A stretch of 64,000 nt of DNA from DASYQD01 sp036005845. GTDB taxonomy: Bacteria; Acidobacteriota; Thermoanaerobaculia; Multivoradales; JAIOJS01. Positions 41,680 through 50,021 of the stretch are shown here, piece by piece. Location: contig DASYQD010000060.1 in NCBI GenBank assembly GCA_036005845.1, positions 1-64,000 on the forward strand, given 5' to 3'. A model generated the notes under the pieces. It saw only the letters and a list, made by a program, of their open reading frames with translations. It was not told the origin of the DNA and did not search any database. Positions within the stretch are counted from its first letter, which is position 1, and each line of letters begins with the position of its first letter. Made by a program: the position numbers and the translations under genes.

Positions 41680-44037
41680 TCACAGCCCCGGCAGCACAGC
41701 CTCGAGGATGCGCTTGACGGTGGCGACGATCGCATCGCGCGCGGCGGCGAAGAGCCCGGGCGTGCGGTAGCCGGTCTCGGGTCTCAGCGCGCGGACGTGC
41801 AGATGGCCGAGCGGGATGGTCGACTTGTTCTGGCGCCGCAGGAGGCTCGTGCGGTAGAAGATTTCGTTGGACAGGTAGCCCCCGCCGGACCCTTCGACCG
41901 CCCTCGCGCCGGGAGTGGGTTGGGTGGCGCCGGCGGGAGCCGCCGGGAGCTGCGTGAACTCCGTCTCGCCGGAGAGCGGCGCGCTCCTCCCGAGCTCGCC
42001 GCGGATGCGGTCGGCCGGCGACAGGCCCCCTCCCGGCGGCGTCTCTTCGAGCCCCGAGGTGAGGAACTCCGGGCCGCCCGGCCGCAGGCCTCCCGGCTCG
42101 ACGGGCGCCGTCGGAGTGCCGCCGGTCAACACGCCGAGGTTGTCGCTGGCGGGGGTGGAGCGGCCCCGCCCCGCGAACCGCTCGACCTCCGTGGCGTCGC
42201 CGCCCTGGCTGATCGTCATCACCATGTCGACGGCATTGGGCGTCGAAAGCCAAGGACCGAAGAAGCCCTCGACGACGCCGGCGTCGAAGTCGGCGAAGCG
42301 GACCGGGAAGACGACGCCTTCGACGTCGCCGGTGACGCTGCCGTTCTTCACCTGAGTGCCGTCCAGCGCCAACACCGCTGCACCGGAAGGGTTGCCACGG
42401 CTGGGGTCGGGGCCGAGCTGGAATGGGTCAAAGCCGCTGATGAGGATGCGCTTGTTGCCCGCGGTGCCGGGGAACCGCGCGGTGTCCATGCCGCGCGACG
42501 TGCGCTCGAGCCGCTGGATCAACGCTTCGCGGTCAGTGTCGTTGAGACTGAAGCTTGGCTCCCACCGCCGCAGCGCGCGCGTCAGCTGGAGACGGGCCCA
42601 GTAGAGCGGGCGGTCGTCGGTATTCGCGCCGGTGGCGGTCTGCGCGCGCTGGGTGGCGACGCGCCAGAGCTCGTGACCGTGATCGTCGACGACCTGCTGT
42701 GCCGCGGCGAGATCGCCCGCGCCGGCAAGCGCCTGCTCGAAGGCGGGCAGGAAGCGGTCGAAGCCGCTGCCGGCGAGGATCTGCTGCGGCACCGCGCCCT
42801 CGACCTGCTTTTCCTCGTGGGTCTGCGCGCAGCTTCGGCACCGCTGCAGCCGCAGGCCCGAGGCGAGCCGCGGCGCCGGCCGCAGCGACTGGCGGCCGCC
42901 CCACAGCGACATCGTCGCGGCGGCGGCGGCGAGATCGGCGTCGCGCTCGAGGGGCTGGTAGCCGGCTGCGCCCGCGGCAGCGGCGGCGGCATCACCGTTG
43001 GCCTGCTGCGCCACGTGCGCGAGCTCGTGGGCGAGCAGCGCATCGCCGGCAAGCGTGCCGGGGCGGTACTTGTGCGGCGCGAAGGCGACGTGCTCGCCGA
43101 CGGTGAATGCCTTGGCGTCCAGCCGCGACGCGAGGCTGGCGGCGCTGCCGTCGTCGTGCACGCGCACGCGCGCGAAGCTGCGGCCGAGCGCGGACTCCAT
43201 CCGCGAACGGACCGCGCCGTCGAGCGGCCGGCCCTCGCCGAGCTGATCGCGCAGGTCGCGCGGATCGCCGGGATCGCGCGGCCCTCCCGAGTTGGCCTTG
43301 AAGAAGATGCCGCCGAGCCCGCCGAGGCCGCCGGTAAAGTCACCCACTCCACCTGCTAGACCGCCCAGCGCGCCGAGCCCCGGCAGTCCCATCCCCGGCA
43401 GCGGGATGCCGGGCGGGACGCCGGTAATCTCGCCGGTGCGCGCCCAGGTCTCGACGCTGGTGCGCACGCGCGCGGCGATGAGCGCGACGTAGCCCTCGGC
43501 CGTCGTTGGCCGCGGGCCCTCGCCGGCGAAGCGCGGCAGGTCGCGATTGATGCGATCGACACCCTCGGCTTCGTAGCGGCCGAGCCAGAACTCGATCAGC
43601 GGGCAGCCCTGGGCCGAGTGCTCGGTGCCGGCGAGCCCGGCCTCGGCGGCGGCGCAGACCTCGGCCCGCAGCCGGGCGAGGAACTCGCTCTTCTTCATCT
43701 GCCCGGGCGCGGGGGTCTCCGTCGAGTCGTCGACGACGACCATGGCGGCCGGTTCGTCGCGGCTGGTCTCAACAGCGGGCTCTAGCTCGCGGTCGGCGGC
43801 CGGTCGCGAGCTCGGCTCGACGGTCCCCGTAGGCGGCGGCGTCTCGACGTCGGCTGCGCCGCGCCGCTTGGCCTGCACCAGCATGCCGCCGATCACCCGA
43901 CCCGTCGCCTCGTTGCCGCTCGCGCGCTGCAGGTCGAGGAGGGACGAGACGGGCGCGTGCGTACTTGCCGGTGAAGGTGACTTCCCCTCTCCAACGTGGG
44001 ATGACGGCTTGCGCGTCCGCTGCTCGTGCTTGGCCAT
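41680..44037 (-). CDS. DUF4157 eCIS cargo with C-terminal pyroglutamyl-peptidase-like (C15) domain
   Basis: A 785-residue predicted eCIS-associated toxin or enzyme. An N-terminal LLDLQRASGNEATGRVIG segment (33-50) is followed by a linker, a module from KKSEFLARLRAEVC (about 115-205), and a DUF4157 domain with HELAH at 337-341. Residues about 528-755 resemble peptidase C15: GFDPF (535-539), NPSG (549-552), VERFAGR (Glu619), GGGYLSNEIFY (718-728) and GHLHV (His747). At the catalytic Cys position Ser723 is found, so the usual Cys-Glu-His set is Ser-Glu-His. DUF4157 proteins are strongly linked to eCIS particles. Target unknown. Confidence 0.75.
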   Translation of the reverse strand: MAKHEQRTRKPSSHVGEGKSPSPASTHAPVSSLLDLQRASGNEATGRVIGGMLVQAKRRGAADVETPPPTGTVEPSSRPAADRELEPAVETSRDEPAAMVVVDDSTETPAPGQMKKSEFLARLRAEVCAAAEAGLAGTEHSAQGCPLIEFWLGRYEAEGVDRINRDLPRFAGEGPRPTTAEGYVALIAARVRTSVETWARTGEITGVPPGIPLPGMGLPGLGALGGLAGGVGDFTGGLGGLGGIFFKANSGGPRDPGDPRDLRDQLGEGRPLDGAVRSRMESALGRSFARVRVHDDGSAASLASRLDAKAFTVGEHVAFAPHKYRPGTLAGDALLAHELAHVAQQANGDAAAAAAGAAGYQPLERDADLAAAAATMSLWGGRQSLRPAPRLASGLRLQRCRSCAQTHEEKQVEGAVPQQILAGSGFDRFLPAFEQALAGAGDLAAAQQVVDDHGHELWRVATQRAQTATGANTDDRPLYWARLQLTRALRRWEPSFSLNDTDREALIQRLERTSRGMDTARFPGTAGNKRILISGFDPFQLGPDPSRGNPSGAAVLALDGTQVKNGSVTGDVEGVVFPVRFADFDAGVVEGFFGPWLSTPNAVDMVMTISQGGDATEVERFAGRGRSTPASDNLGVLTGGTPTAPVEPGGLRPGGPEFLTSGLEETPPGGGLSPADRIRGELGRSAPLSGETEFTQLPAAPAGATQPTPGARAVEGSGGGYLSNEIFYRTSLLRRQNKSTIPLGHLHVRALRPETGYRTPGLFAAARDAIVATVKRILEAVLPGL

Positions 44038-44052
44038 GCTGCGGACGACGCC

Positions 44053-45180
44053 TCAACCTCGGGGCTCTACCAGCAGATGGAACACGCCGTGGTCGCCGCG
44101 GATCAACCGGCTCGACGCGGCGGGGTGGCGCAGGCGCAGTATCAGCGCCGCCACGCCTTTCGCCGCCGCCTCGGTCAGCGCTTCGTCGCGGCCGGAGAGG
44201 GCGTAGTGGGCGCGGCTGTGGTGAAGAGCACCGGCCGACAGCCGGAGCCCCAGCGAGGTGCAGGACACCAACGGCGCTCCGCTCGCGGCAACCGGCCGCG
44301 CCGCGAGCTCGACGAGCGCGGCGGCGACTTCGGAGACGTGGCGCGCCGCGAAGAAGCGATGCGTGGGCCGCAGCCGCCGATGGAGAGTCACCATCGCCGT
44401 AGCGACGGCGAGCGCGATCGCTGTCGCCAGATGCCAGCGCACGAACGGCAGTAGGCCCGCCGCCTCGGCGATCGTCGTTCCCATCACGACGAGACCGGCC
44501 GTCCACTGCGCCTCGGAGAAGCCGAGCGCGTAGGGCCGCGCGGCGTCGCCGCGCGCGAACTCCAACGCGAAGCGCAGCGCGCCATAGCCGACGAGATAGG
44601 TGGCGAGCGCGGTGCCCGCGGGCCGGCCGGAAAGCACGCTGGCTGCCCCCGCGATGGCGAGCGCGAAGAGGCAGAGGGACTCGACTGCTTGGATGGGGAA
44701 CAGGCGAACGCCCAGGAACGCACTGTCCAACCCGTGCTCGACGTGCTCGCCGCCATAGCGCACGCCCCAGCGATGCGGCCGGCCATGGCAGCAGCCAGCC
44801 ATCAGGCAGCCCAACCTGCCGAACGCCTGCACCAGCGCGAGGGCGGGACCGATGACGTCGAGGCAGGGAAGGAGCGGGTGACCGCCGAGCGCGAGGCCGC
44901 CGGCCCCGGCCGCGAGGACGGCGAGCTGATAGTGATAGAAGGTGTAGGTCTCTCTGCGGATGAAGAGTTCCGTCGTGAGCGCCAGCGCACCGGCGGCGAC
45001 CAGCCCGGAGGCGACTCCCACCACCAGCGCCAGCATCGCGAGGCCGGTCGCCAACCCGAGAGCGACGGCGAAGAGTGCTCCTGCCGTGATGCCAGTGCAG
45101 ACGAAAAACCCGTAGAACGGCCAGCGGCGCCCGCCGAGCCGGAACGTGGGTCTGACGACGGCGAAGGTCCGCGGCTCCAC
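44053..45180 (-). CDS. Lgt-like (prolipoprotein diacylglyceryl transferase family) membrane protein
   Basis: A 375-residue protein with about seven membrane helices followed by a soluble C-terminal tail of about 110 residues. FYGFFVCTGITAG at the start and GRLGCLMAGCCHGRPHRWGV match the Lgt-type signature, but in the variant form where the Asn of true Lgt is Cys and an AGCCxG motif follows. LFPIQAVESL and YGALRFALEFARGD are also Lgt-like. True Lgt adds diacylglycerol to lipoprotein Cys; this variant group is uncharacterised. It sits between eCIS cargo genes with 15-18-base gaps, so it probably belongs to the system. Confidence 0.75.
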   Translation of the reverse strand: MEPRTFAVVRPTFRLGGRRWPFYGFFVCTGITAGALFAVALGLATGLAMLALVVGVASGLVAAGALALTTELFIRRETYTFYHYQLAVLAAGAGGLALGGHPLLPCLDVIGPALALVQAFGRLGCLMAGCCHGRPHRWGVRYGGEHVEHGLDSAFLGVRLFPIQAVESLCLFALAIAGAASVLSGRPAGTALATYLVGYGALRFALEFARGDAARPYALGFSEAQWTAGLVVMGTTIAEAAGLLPFVRWHLATAIALAVATAMVTLHRRLRPTHRFFAARHVSEVAAALVELAARPVAASGAPLVSCTSLGLRLSAGALHHSRAHYALSGRDEALTEAAAKGVAALILRLRHPAASSRLIRGDHGVFHLLVEPRG

Positions 45181-45198
45181 CAGGTTTCTCTCCGCCGG

Positions 45199-45648
45199 CT
45201 ACGCGCTCGTCGCGATCAAAGTGCCGTGGTCGTAGTCGAGCAGTTTGACCACCCGTCCTTCGGCATCCCAGTGCGTGAAACGGCCATGGTGGAGGCCATT
45301 CACGTAGGAGCCCGCGGACTCCTGCCGCCCGTTGGCGTGCCATGTCGTCCACGGCCCGGTCGGCTTGCCCTCGTGGAAGCTGCCGCCACCCGCGAGCTGC
45401 CCGTTGCTGTGCCAGAAGCGCCAGGGACCCTCCTTGAGCCCCTCGCGGTACTCACCGGCCGCGGCTCGCGCACCGTTGGCGTGCCACGTCACCGAAGGTC
45501 CGTGGCGCGTCCCGTCGGGGCGCATGCACGCCGCCTCAGGGCGGCCATCGATGGTGATCTCGAGCCCGTTCGCGTCCCTCGGCCCTACCAAGCTGGTGCC
45601 TGGAGGGCAAGACCTGCGTAGGCCATCGAGCTCCCCACTCTCGCTCAA
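45199..45648 (-). CDS. MORN-repeat (YwqK-like) protein
   Basis: A 149-residue protein made of at least four MORN-type repeats of about 23 residues: WHANGARAAAGEYREGLKEG, FWHSNGQLAGGGSFHEGKP, TWHANGRQESAGSYVNGLHH and HWDAEGRVVKLLDYDHG. Such proteins, often annotated as YwqK-type antitoxins, fold as flat beta solenoids and mediate binding. A CPPG segment is near the start. Within the cargo end of the eCIS operon it could be an immunity or adaptor protein; this is inference. Confidence 0.75.
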   Translation of the reverse strand: MSESGELDGLRRSCPPGTSLVGPRDANGLEITIDGRPEAACMRPDGTRHGPSVTWHANGARAAAGEYREGLKEGPWRFWHSNGQLAGGGSFHEGKPTGPWTTWHANGRQESAGSYVNGLHHGRFTHWDAEGRVVKLLDYDHGTLIATSA

Positions 45649-45685
45649 GGATCTTCCTCGTCCACTGCTTGCGGACCGGCCCCGC

Positions 45686-48253
45686 TCACGGACATGGGTC
45701 CCCCGCGGCGCAGTTGCTGTTCCGGTTCAGAGTGATGCCGGCGTTCCGGAAGACGATCGTGTTTTGCAGCAGCGGCCCACACCCGCCCGCGGTGATGTCC
45801 TGGTCCAGCTTGATGCACAAGCCGGCCGGCAGCCCTGCCGGTGATGCGGCGCTCAGCGTGTCCATGACTTCACCGTCGACGTTCGTCGCCGCGTCGCCGA
45901 AGGTGAAAGCCGCCGCGTGGCTCTCCTTGCACTTGGTGATCGTCTCGTCTACGCAGATGCCGGCGCCCATCGCGGTGTCAAACTGGTCCTGCACGGTGTA
46001 GACGATGACCGTCTTGATGAACGTCGGCCCCGAGGTGGGAGTGTCCGTTGCTACCATCTTGCTCGGCTGTCGCACGGTCACCAGATGCGGGGTCGAGCAC
46101 TTCCCGTCGGTGACCTCGACGGTGACGTCATCCTTCGCCACGCTCTTCGCCGTTCCCTTGATGGCGACGCTGGGGCCCGTGCTGGCGCCGTCGATCGCGG
46201 CCTTGTCGGCGCCCTTGGTAATGCTCCACTGCAGCGTCGCGCCCGCTGCCCCGCCGCTGGCGGTGAGCGCAAGGTTGGGCGCGGGGAAATCGCCGCAGGA
46301 CGGCGCATCGGAGGGCACGTAGTCGGCGCAGTAGTGGTTCACTTCATGGACGCCGGCGACGTTGATGCCGCAAGTGCTGCGCTTCTTGCCGCAATTGCAG
46401 CGCTGCAGGCGCAGCCCGGAGCTCAGCCTGGGGGTCGCCCGCTGCGGTAGGCGGAGCCCCGGCAGTCGCAACCCCCACAGCGACGCCATCGCTCCCACCG
46501 CCGCCAAGTCGGCATCGCGCTCGAGAGCGCCGTACGAAGGATCGCCGACTCGCAGCGGTTGCTGCGATTCCGCCGCTCCGCTCTGCTGCGCCACGTGCGC
46601 CAGCTCATGGGCCATCAGCGCGTCGCCGACCAGAGTTCCGGGCCGGTACTGCTGCGCGCCGAAGGCAACGTGCTCACCGACCGTGAAGGCGCGCGCGTTG
46701 AGACGGTCGGACAGCGCCGCAGCGGGCCCATCGGTGTGCACCTGCACGTGCGCGAAGCTGCGCCCGAAGACGGACTCCATGCGCGAGCGAGTGCCGCCGT
46801 CGAGCGGCTGGCCGGCGCCGAGCTGGCTACGGAGGGCCTGCGGGCTGCCGGGGTCCCGGGCGCCTCCGGGCAGCGCCTTGAAGAAGACGCCGCCGAGCGA
46901 CGACAAGGCCGCTGTGGCACCCTGCAAGCCGGGCAGGTTCATGCCGGGCAGCGGTATGCCGCCGGGCACGCCACTCAGCTCGCCAGTCTGCGCCCACGTT
47001 GTCACGCCCTGGCGAACACGATCGGCGATGAGCGCGATGTACTCGTCGGCGGTCGTCGGGCGCGGCCCTGCCGCCTCCACGAAGCGGCCGAGGTCACGGT
47101 TGAGACGCTCGGCGCTTTGACCTTCGTAGTAACCGAACCAGAAATCGATCACCGGGCAGCCGTTCGCCTCGTGCTCGGTACCCGCGAGACCGGTCTCGGC
47201 GGCGCCGCAAACCTCGGGGCGCAGGCGGGCGAGGAAGTCGCTCTTCCTCATCTGTCCCTCGCCGACCTCGACCGCGTCATCGTCCACGATCACCGTTGCG
47301 GCGGGCGCCTGCTGGGCCGGAGCTGGGTCCGCTAGAGCCGGCTCCGCCGGCGAGGCTTCGGAGGCGCGTTCGGGTGCGCTCGGGGTGGGCTCCGGCGCCG
47401 GCTGAGGAGTTGGCTGCTCGCGTGCGGGAGCGGCAGGCTCCGCAGTGGCTTCGCCGGCAAGCGGCGATCGCTGCAGCAGCGGCTTGCGCCGCGCCACCAG
47501 CGGCGTCTGCTGGACGACGTGGGTGAGCTCGTGGGCGAGCAGGCGACGGCCGCCGGCCGTCTCCGGCGACCACTCGCCGGTGCCGAAGACGACGTCGTTG
47601 CCGACCGTGAAGGCGCGCGCACCGACTGCCCGCGCCGCCTCGCCCGCTGCCGCGCCGGTGTGCACGCGCACCGCCCCGAAGTCATGCCCGAAGCGTGGCT
47701 CGAAAACGCTTCTGACCGGCGTCGGCAGCGGCCGACCCGCGCCTTGGAGAGCGGCGACGCGTCCTTCGAACGCGGGAGGCGACGGCACGGGCGAGTCCGA
47801 CTTCGGCTGGACCAGCTGCTCTTCTTCGTGACAGCGGCACTGACGCTGGACCAGCTCCTCGTCGTGGCAATGACACTCGCGCTGCACCAGACCGTCGCCG
47901 ACCGCCGCCTTGCCTTGGAGGAGCTCCTCCTCGCAGTCGGCGCACATGCGCTGCACGCCGGCTCCGCCGCGCACCGCCGAGATCGCCACCGGCGACGGGT
48001 CGCCTTGGCGCAGGACCGCTTCGGCGATGCGATCGGCCTCCCGTTCGTAGGCGTCGCCCGGCGGCCCGATCCGCAGCTTGGGCTGGAGGAGCGCGCCGCC
48101 GAGAAGGTGACCGACGCTGCGATTGCCGGTGGCCTGCTGGAGGCCGAGAAGCGTCGACACCAACCCGAGGGCCGCGGGCGGCGGCGACTCGGACCGCGCG
48201 CCGCGCGACGCCGGCTCGCTCGCCTTGGCCGCGGTCGAGGTCTTCTCGCTCAT
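45686..48253 (-). CDS. eCIS cargo protein with two DUF4157 domains
   Basis: An 855-residue protein. The N-terminal LLGLQQATGNRSVGHLLG segment (35-52) is followed by EREADRIAEAVLR and Cys/His-rich repeats (CADCEEELL, ECHCHDEELV, QCRCHEEEQLV). The first DUF4157 domain is at about 180-250 with HELTH (241-245). A Pro/Ala/Glu linker and the KSDFLARLRPEVCG module (337-430) follow. The second DUF4157 domain is at about 490-560 with HELAH (549-553). The C-terminal 200 residues contain an Ig-like stretch and a Cys-rich end (GICVDETITKC). Both HExxH sites look intact. No toxin domain is recognised at the end. Confidence 0.8.
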   Translation of the reverse strand: MSEKTSTAAKASEPASRGARSESPPPAALGLVSTLLGLQQATGNRSVGHLLGGALLQPKLRIGPPGDAYEREADRIAEAVLRQGDPSPVAISAVRGGAGVQRMCADCEEELLQGKAAVGDGLVQRECHCHDEELVQRQCRCHEEEQLVQPKSDSPVPSPPAFEGRVAALQGAGRPLPTPVRSVFEPRFGHDFGAVRVHTGAAAGEAARAVGARAFTVGNDVVFGTGEWSPETAGGRRLLAHELTHVVQQTPLVARRKPLLQRSPLAGEATAEPAAPAREQPTPQPAPEPTPSAPERASEASPAEPALADPAPAQQAPAATVIVDDDAVEVGEGQMRKSDFLARLRPEVCGAAETGLAGTEHEANGCPVIDFWFGYYEGQSAERLNRDLGRFVEAAGPRPTTADEYIALIADRVRQGVTTWAQTGELSGVPGGIPLPGMNLPGLQGATAALSSLGGVFFKALPGGARDPGSPQALRSQLGAGQPLDGGTRSRMESVFGRSFAHVQVHTDGPAAALSDRLNARAFTVGEHVAFGAQQYRPGTLVGDALMAHELAHVAQQSGAAESQQPLRVGDPSYGALERDADLAAVGAMASLWGLRLPGLRLPQRATPRLSSGLRLQRCNCGKKRSTCGINVAGVHEVNHYCADYVPSDAPSCGDFPAPNLALTASGGAAGATLQWSITKGADKAAIDGASTGPSVAIKGTAKSVAKDDVTVEVTDGKCSTPHLVTVRQPSKMVATDTPTSGPTFIKTVIVYTVQDQFDTAMGAGICVDETITKCKESHAAAFTFGDAATNVDGEVMDTLSAASPAGLPAGLCIKLDQDITAGGCGPLLQNTIVFRNAGITLNRNSNCAAGDPCP

Positions 48254-48256
48254 GCG

Positions 48257-48661
48257 CTACGGCAGGCTCAGCCGGAAGGGGATGTTCCGGCAGTTGTACT
48301 TCCTGCAGGTCTCCGGACGGTCCTCGTAGATGCCGCAGCGGCGCTCGCCGTCGAGGTACATGCAGCTGCCATCCGCTTGCTTGAGCAGCGTGTACTTGAC
48401 CCCGGCCTCGCGCATGCGCTGGCACATGGCGCAGTCGCAACTCTCCGCAGCCTCCTTATAGCGATAGCGGCCGCTCTTGGCTTCTTCCTCGGTGAGCGAG
48501 ACGAAGCCGTAGCCGGTGCAGCAGAGGGCGCCGCAATGCGGGCGGCATTGCTCGCAGTTGCCGTTGAAGTAGACGGTGCGGTTGGTCAACCGGAAGACCG
48601 GCTCGGCGGCGGCGACCGCGGTATCGGCCGGCAGCACCCGCAGCAGTGACGACAGGGTCAT
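48257..48661 (-). CDS. YkgJ-type cysteine-cluster protein
   Basis: A 134-residue protein with the YkgJ/CxxCxxCC signature: NGNCEQCRPHCGALCCTG, then LTEEEA, CDCAMCQRM, DGSCMYLDGERRCGIYEDRP and CRKYNC, twelve or more Cys likely holding zinc or an Fe-S cluster. The function of the family is not settled. The ATG at 48661 is preceded by GGAGGAG. It lies 3 bases before the double-DUF4157 gene, implying coupled expression; that cargo also has Cys-rich repeats. Confidence 0.82.
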   Translation of the reverse strand: MTLSSLLRVLPADTAVAAAEPVFRLTNRTVYFNGNCEQCRPHCGALCCTGYGFVSLTEEEAKSGRYRYKEAAESCDCAMCQRMREAGVKYTLLKQADGSCMYLDGERRCGIYEDRPETCRKYNCRNIPFRLSLP

Positions 48662-48689
48662 GGCGCTCCTCCTTGCCGGGCCGGCCGGC

Positions 48690-49967
48690 TCACTTGCCTT
48701 CCGTCTTGCCCTTGCCCCGCGGAGCCCTTGGCGCGGCCGTCTTCGGCGACTGCGGCGCGCGCTCGTTCGGCTTCGCGGTGCCGTCAGGCGGCTGCGGCGT
48801 CGGCGACGGTGGTAGAGGCTTGGGGGGTGCCGGTAACGGAGGCGCCGTTTCACGGGCGCGGATCACCACCGCGTCGCCCCGGGCGGCGATCACTCGACTG
48901 GTGCCGCCCTTCTCGCGGATCTCCAACGTCCGGGGTCCGGGCTTGGCGGCGTTCGCCACCTCTGCTTTGAAGGTCAGCGCTCGGTGATCGCCGAGGACGC
49001 TGAGCTCGGAGATCTTGATTTCGGTCTCGTCGCCGAGGCTCGCCTCGACTTGGTCCGGAATTGCGTAGGCAGTCTTGACGTGCACCGTGAAGGTGCCGCC
49101 CACGACCGGATCGCCATCCGTCACCTCGATGCTCTCGATGGCGCAGGCGTCGCCGCTGCACCGCCACCACAGGTGTCCGAGGGCGAGGACCTGGCGGCGC
49201 ACCGAGCAGTTGTCGAGCCTTAGGATCTCGCCGTCGGCGTCGATTTCCACCCGCGCCAACACCACCCACGGGTCGTCGGGGCAGGGCGGGCACCCCGGCA
49301 GCGGCCCCTCGAAGAGGTGGTCGAGCTTCGGCGGGTCCTCGTGGCTAGGCGGCAGGTCGGGGAGCACGCAGATCTCGTAGCCGTCGCGGCAGCGCGAGTA
49401 CTCGCACTGCGTCTCGTCGCAGCCGCAGCCGGCGGGCTGCGCGCGCACCGGTCGGCTCTTCGTCTCCTGGTAGCGGACGGCGACGTAGAGCGGCCCGGGC
49501 TCGCGCTGCACGTGGACGTCGATGCACCACGGATCGGGCGGCTCGCCGTGCTCGCCGCTCGCTCCCGTCTGGCCGCAGCTGCGCAGGTCGACGACCTGCT
49601 CGCGGTCGATGACGATCTCGTCGCCGTAAGGCCCGAGGACGTAGCCCGGTGTGACGCGTACTTTCCACCGTCGCGCGGCGGCGTTGCCCGCCGTCGGCGA
49701 CGACCGCTCCACGTCGTTCCCCGCGGGCACGCCGCGGACCCGCACCGCACGCTCCTCCGCCAGCCGGCAGACGGCGGCGCCGCAGACGACGCCCCAGCCG
49801 TGGAGCAGCCGGTTGTGGCGGCGCAGCTTGTCGCGGAAGTACTGCTGCTCGAGGGTCAGCTCCGCCGGGGTGAGCAGCTGCCCCGGGTAGTAGCAGGGCC
49901 GCTCGATGACGCCGGCGGCGCAGGGGTCGGGTCCTGAATGGCAGCTACAGGAGGTCGACGTTCTCAT
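48690..49967 (-). CDS. eCIS-associated protein, shared LHG-GVV-GL family, paralog A
   Basis: A 425-residue protein. The N-terminal core holds the signature shared by four genes here: CYYPGQLLTPAELTLEQQYF, RRHNRLLHGWGVVCGAAV, then VTPGYVLGPYGDEIVID. Several Cys-rich loops follow (CGCDETQCEYSRC, PGCPPCPDD), then a possible Ig-like region (about 285-375) and a Pro/Lys-rich tail. No known enzyme motif. Position between baseplate genes and cargo suggests a structural or particle-attached role. Unnamed family. Confidence 0.7.
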   Translation of the reverse strand: MRTSTSCSCHSGPDPCAAGVIERPCYYPGQLLTPAELTLEQQYFRDKLRRHNRLLHGWGVVCGAAVCRLAEERAVRVRGVPAGNDVERSSPTAGNAAARRWKVRVTPGYVLGPYGDEIVIDREQVVDLRSCGQTGASGEHGEPPDPWCIDVHVQREPGPLYVAVRYQETKSRPVRAQPAGCGCDETQCEYSRCRDGYEICVLPDLPPSHEDPPKLDHLFEGPLPGCPPCPDDPWVVLARVEIDADGEILRLDNCSVRRQVLALGHLWWRCSGDACAIESIEVTDGDPVVGGTFTVHVKTAYAIPDQVEASLGDETEIKISELSVLGDHRALTFKAEVANAAKPGPRTLEIREKGGTSRVIAARGDAVVIRARETAPPLPAPPKPLPPSPTPQPPDGTAKPNERAPQSPKTAAPRAPRGKGKTEGK

Positions 49968-50021
49968 CGCTCACCTCGTTCGGTTCACTGCGCAGGGTCA
50001 CTGGTCGGGGTCACTCGTCAG

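Noticed and set aside
44053..45180. Housekeeping Lgt
   Set aside because: The signature has Cys for the usual Asn and an AGCC motif, and the gene sits inside the eCIS operon, so a specialised variant is more likely.
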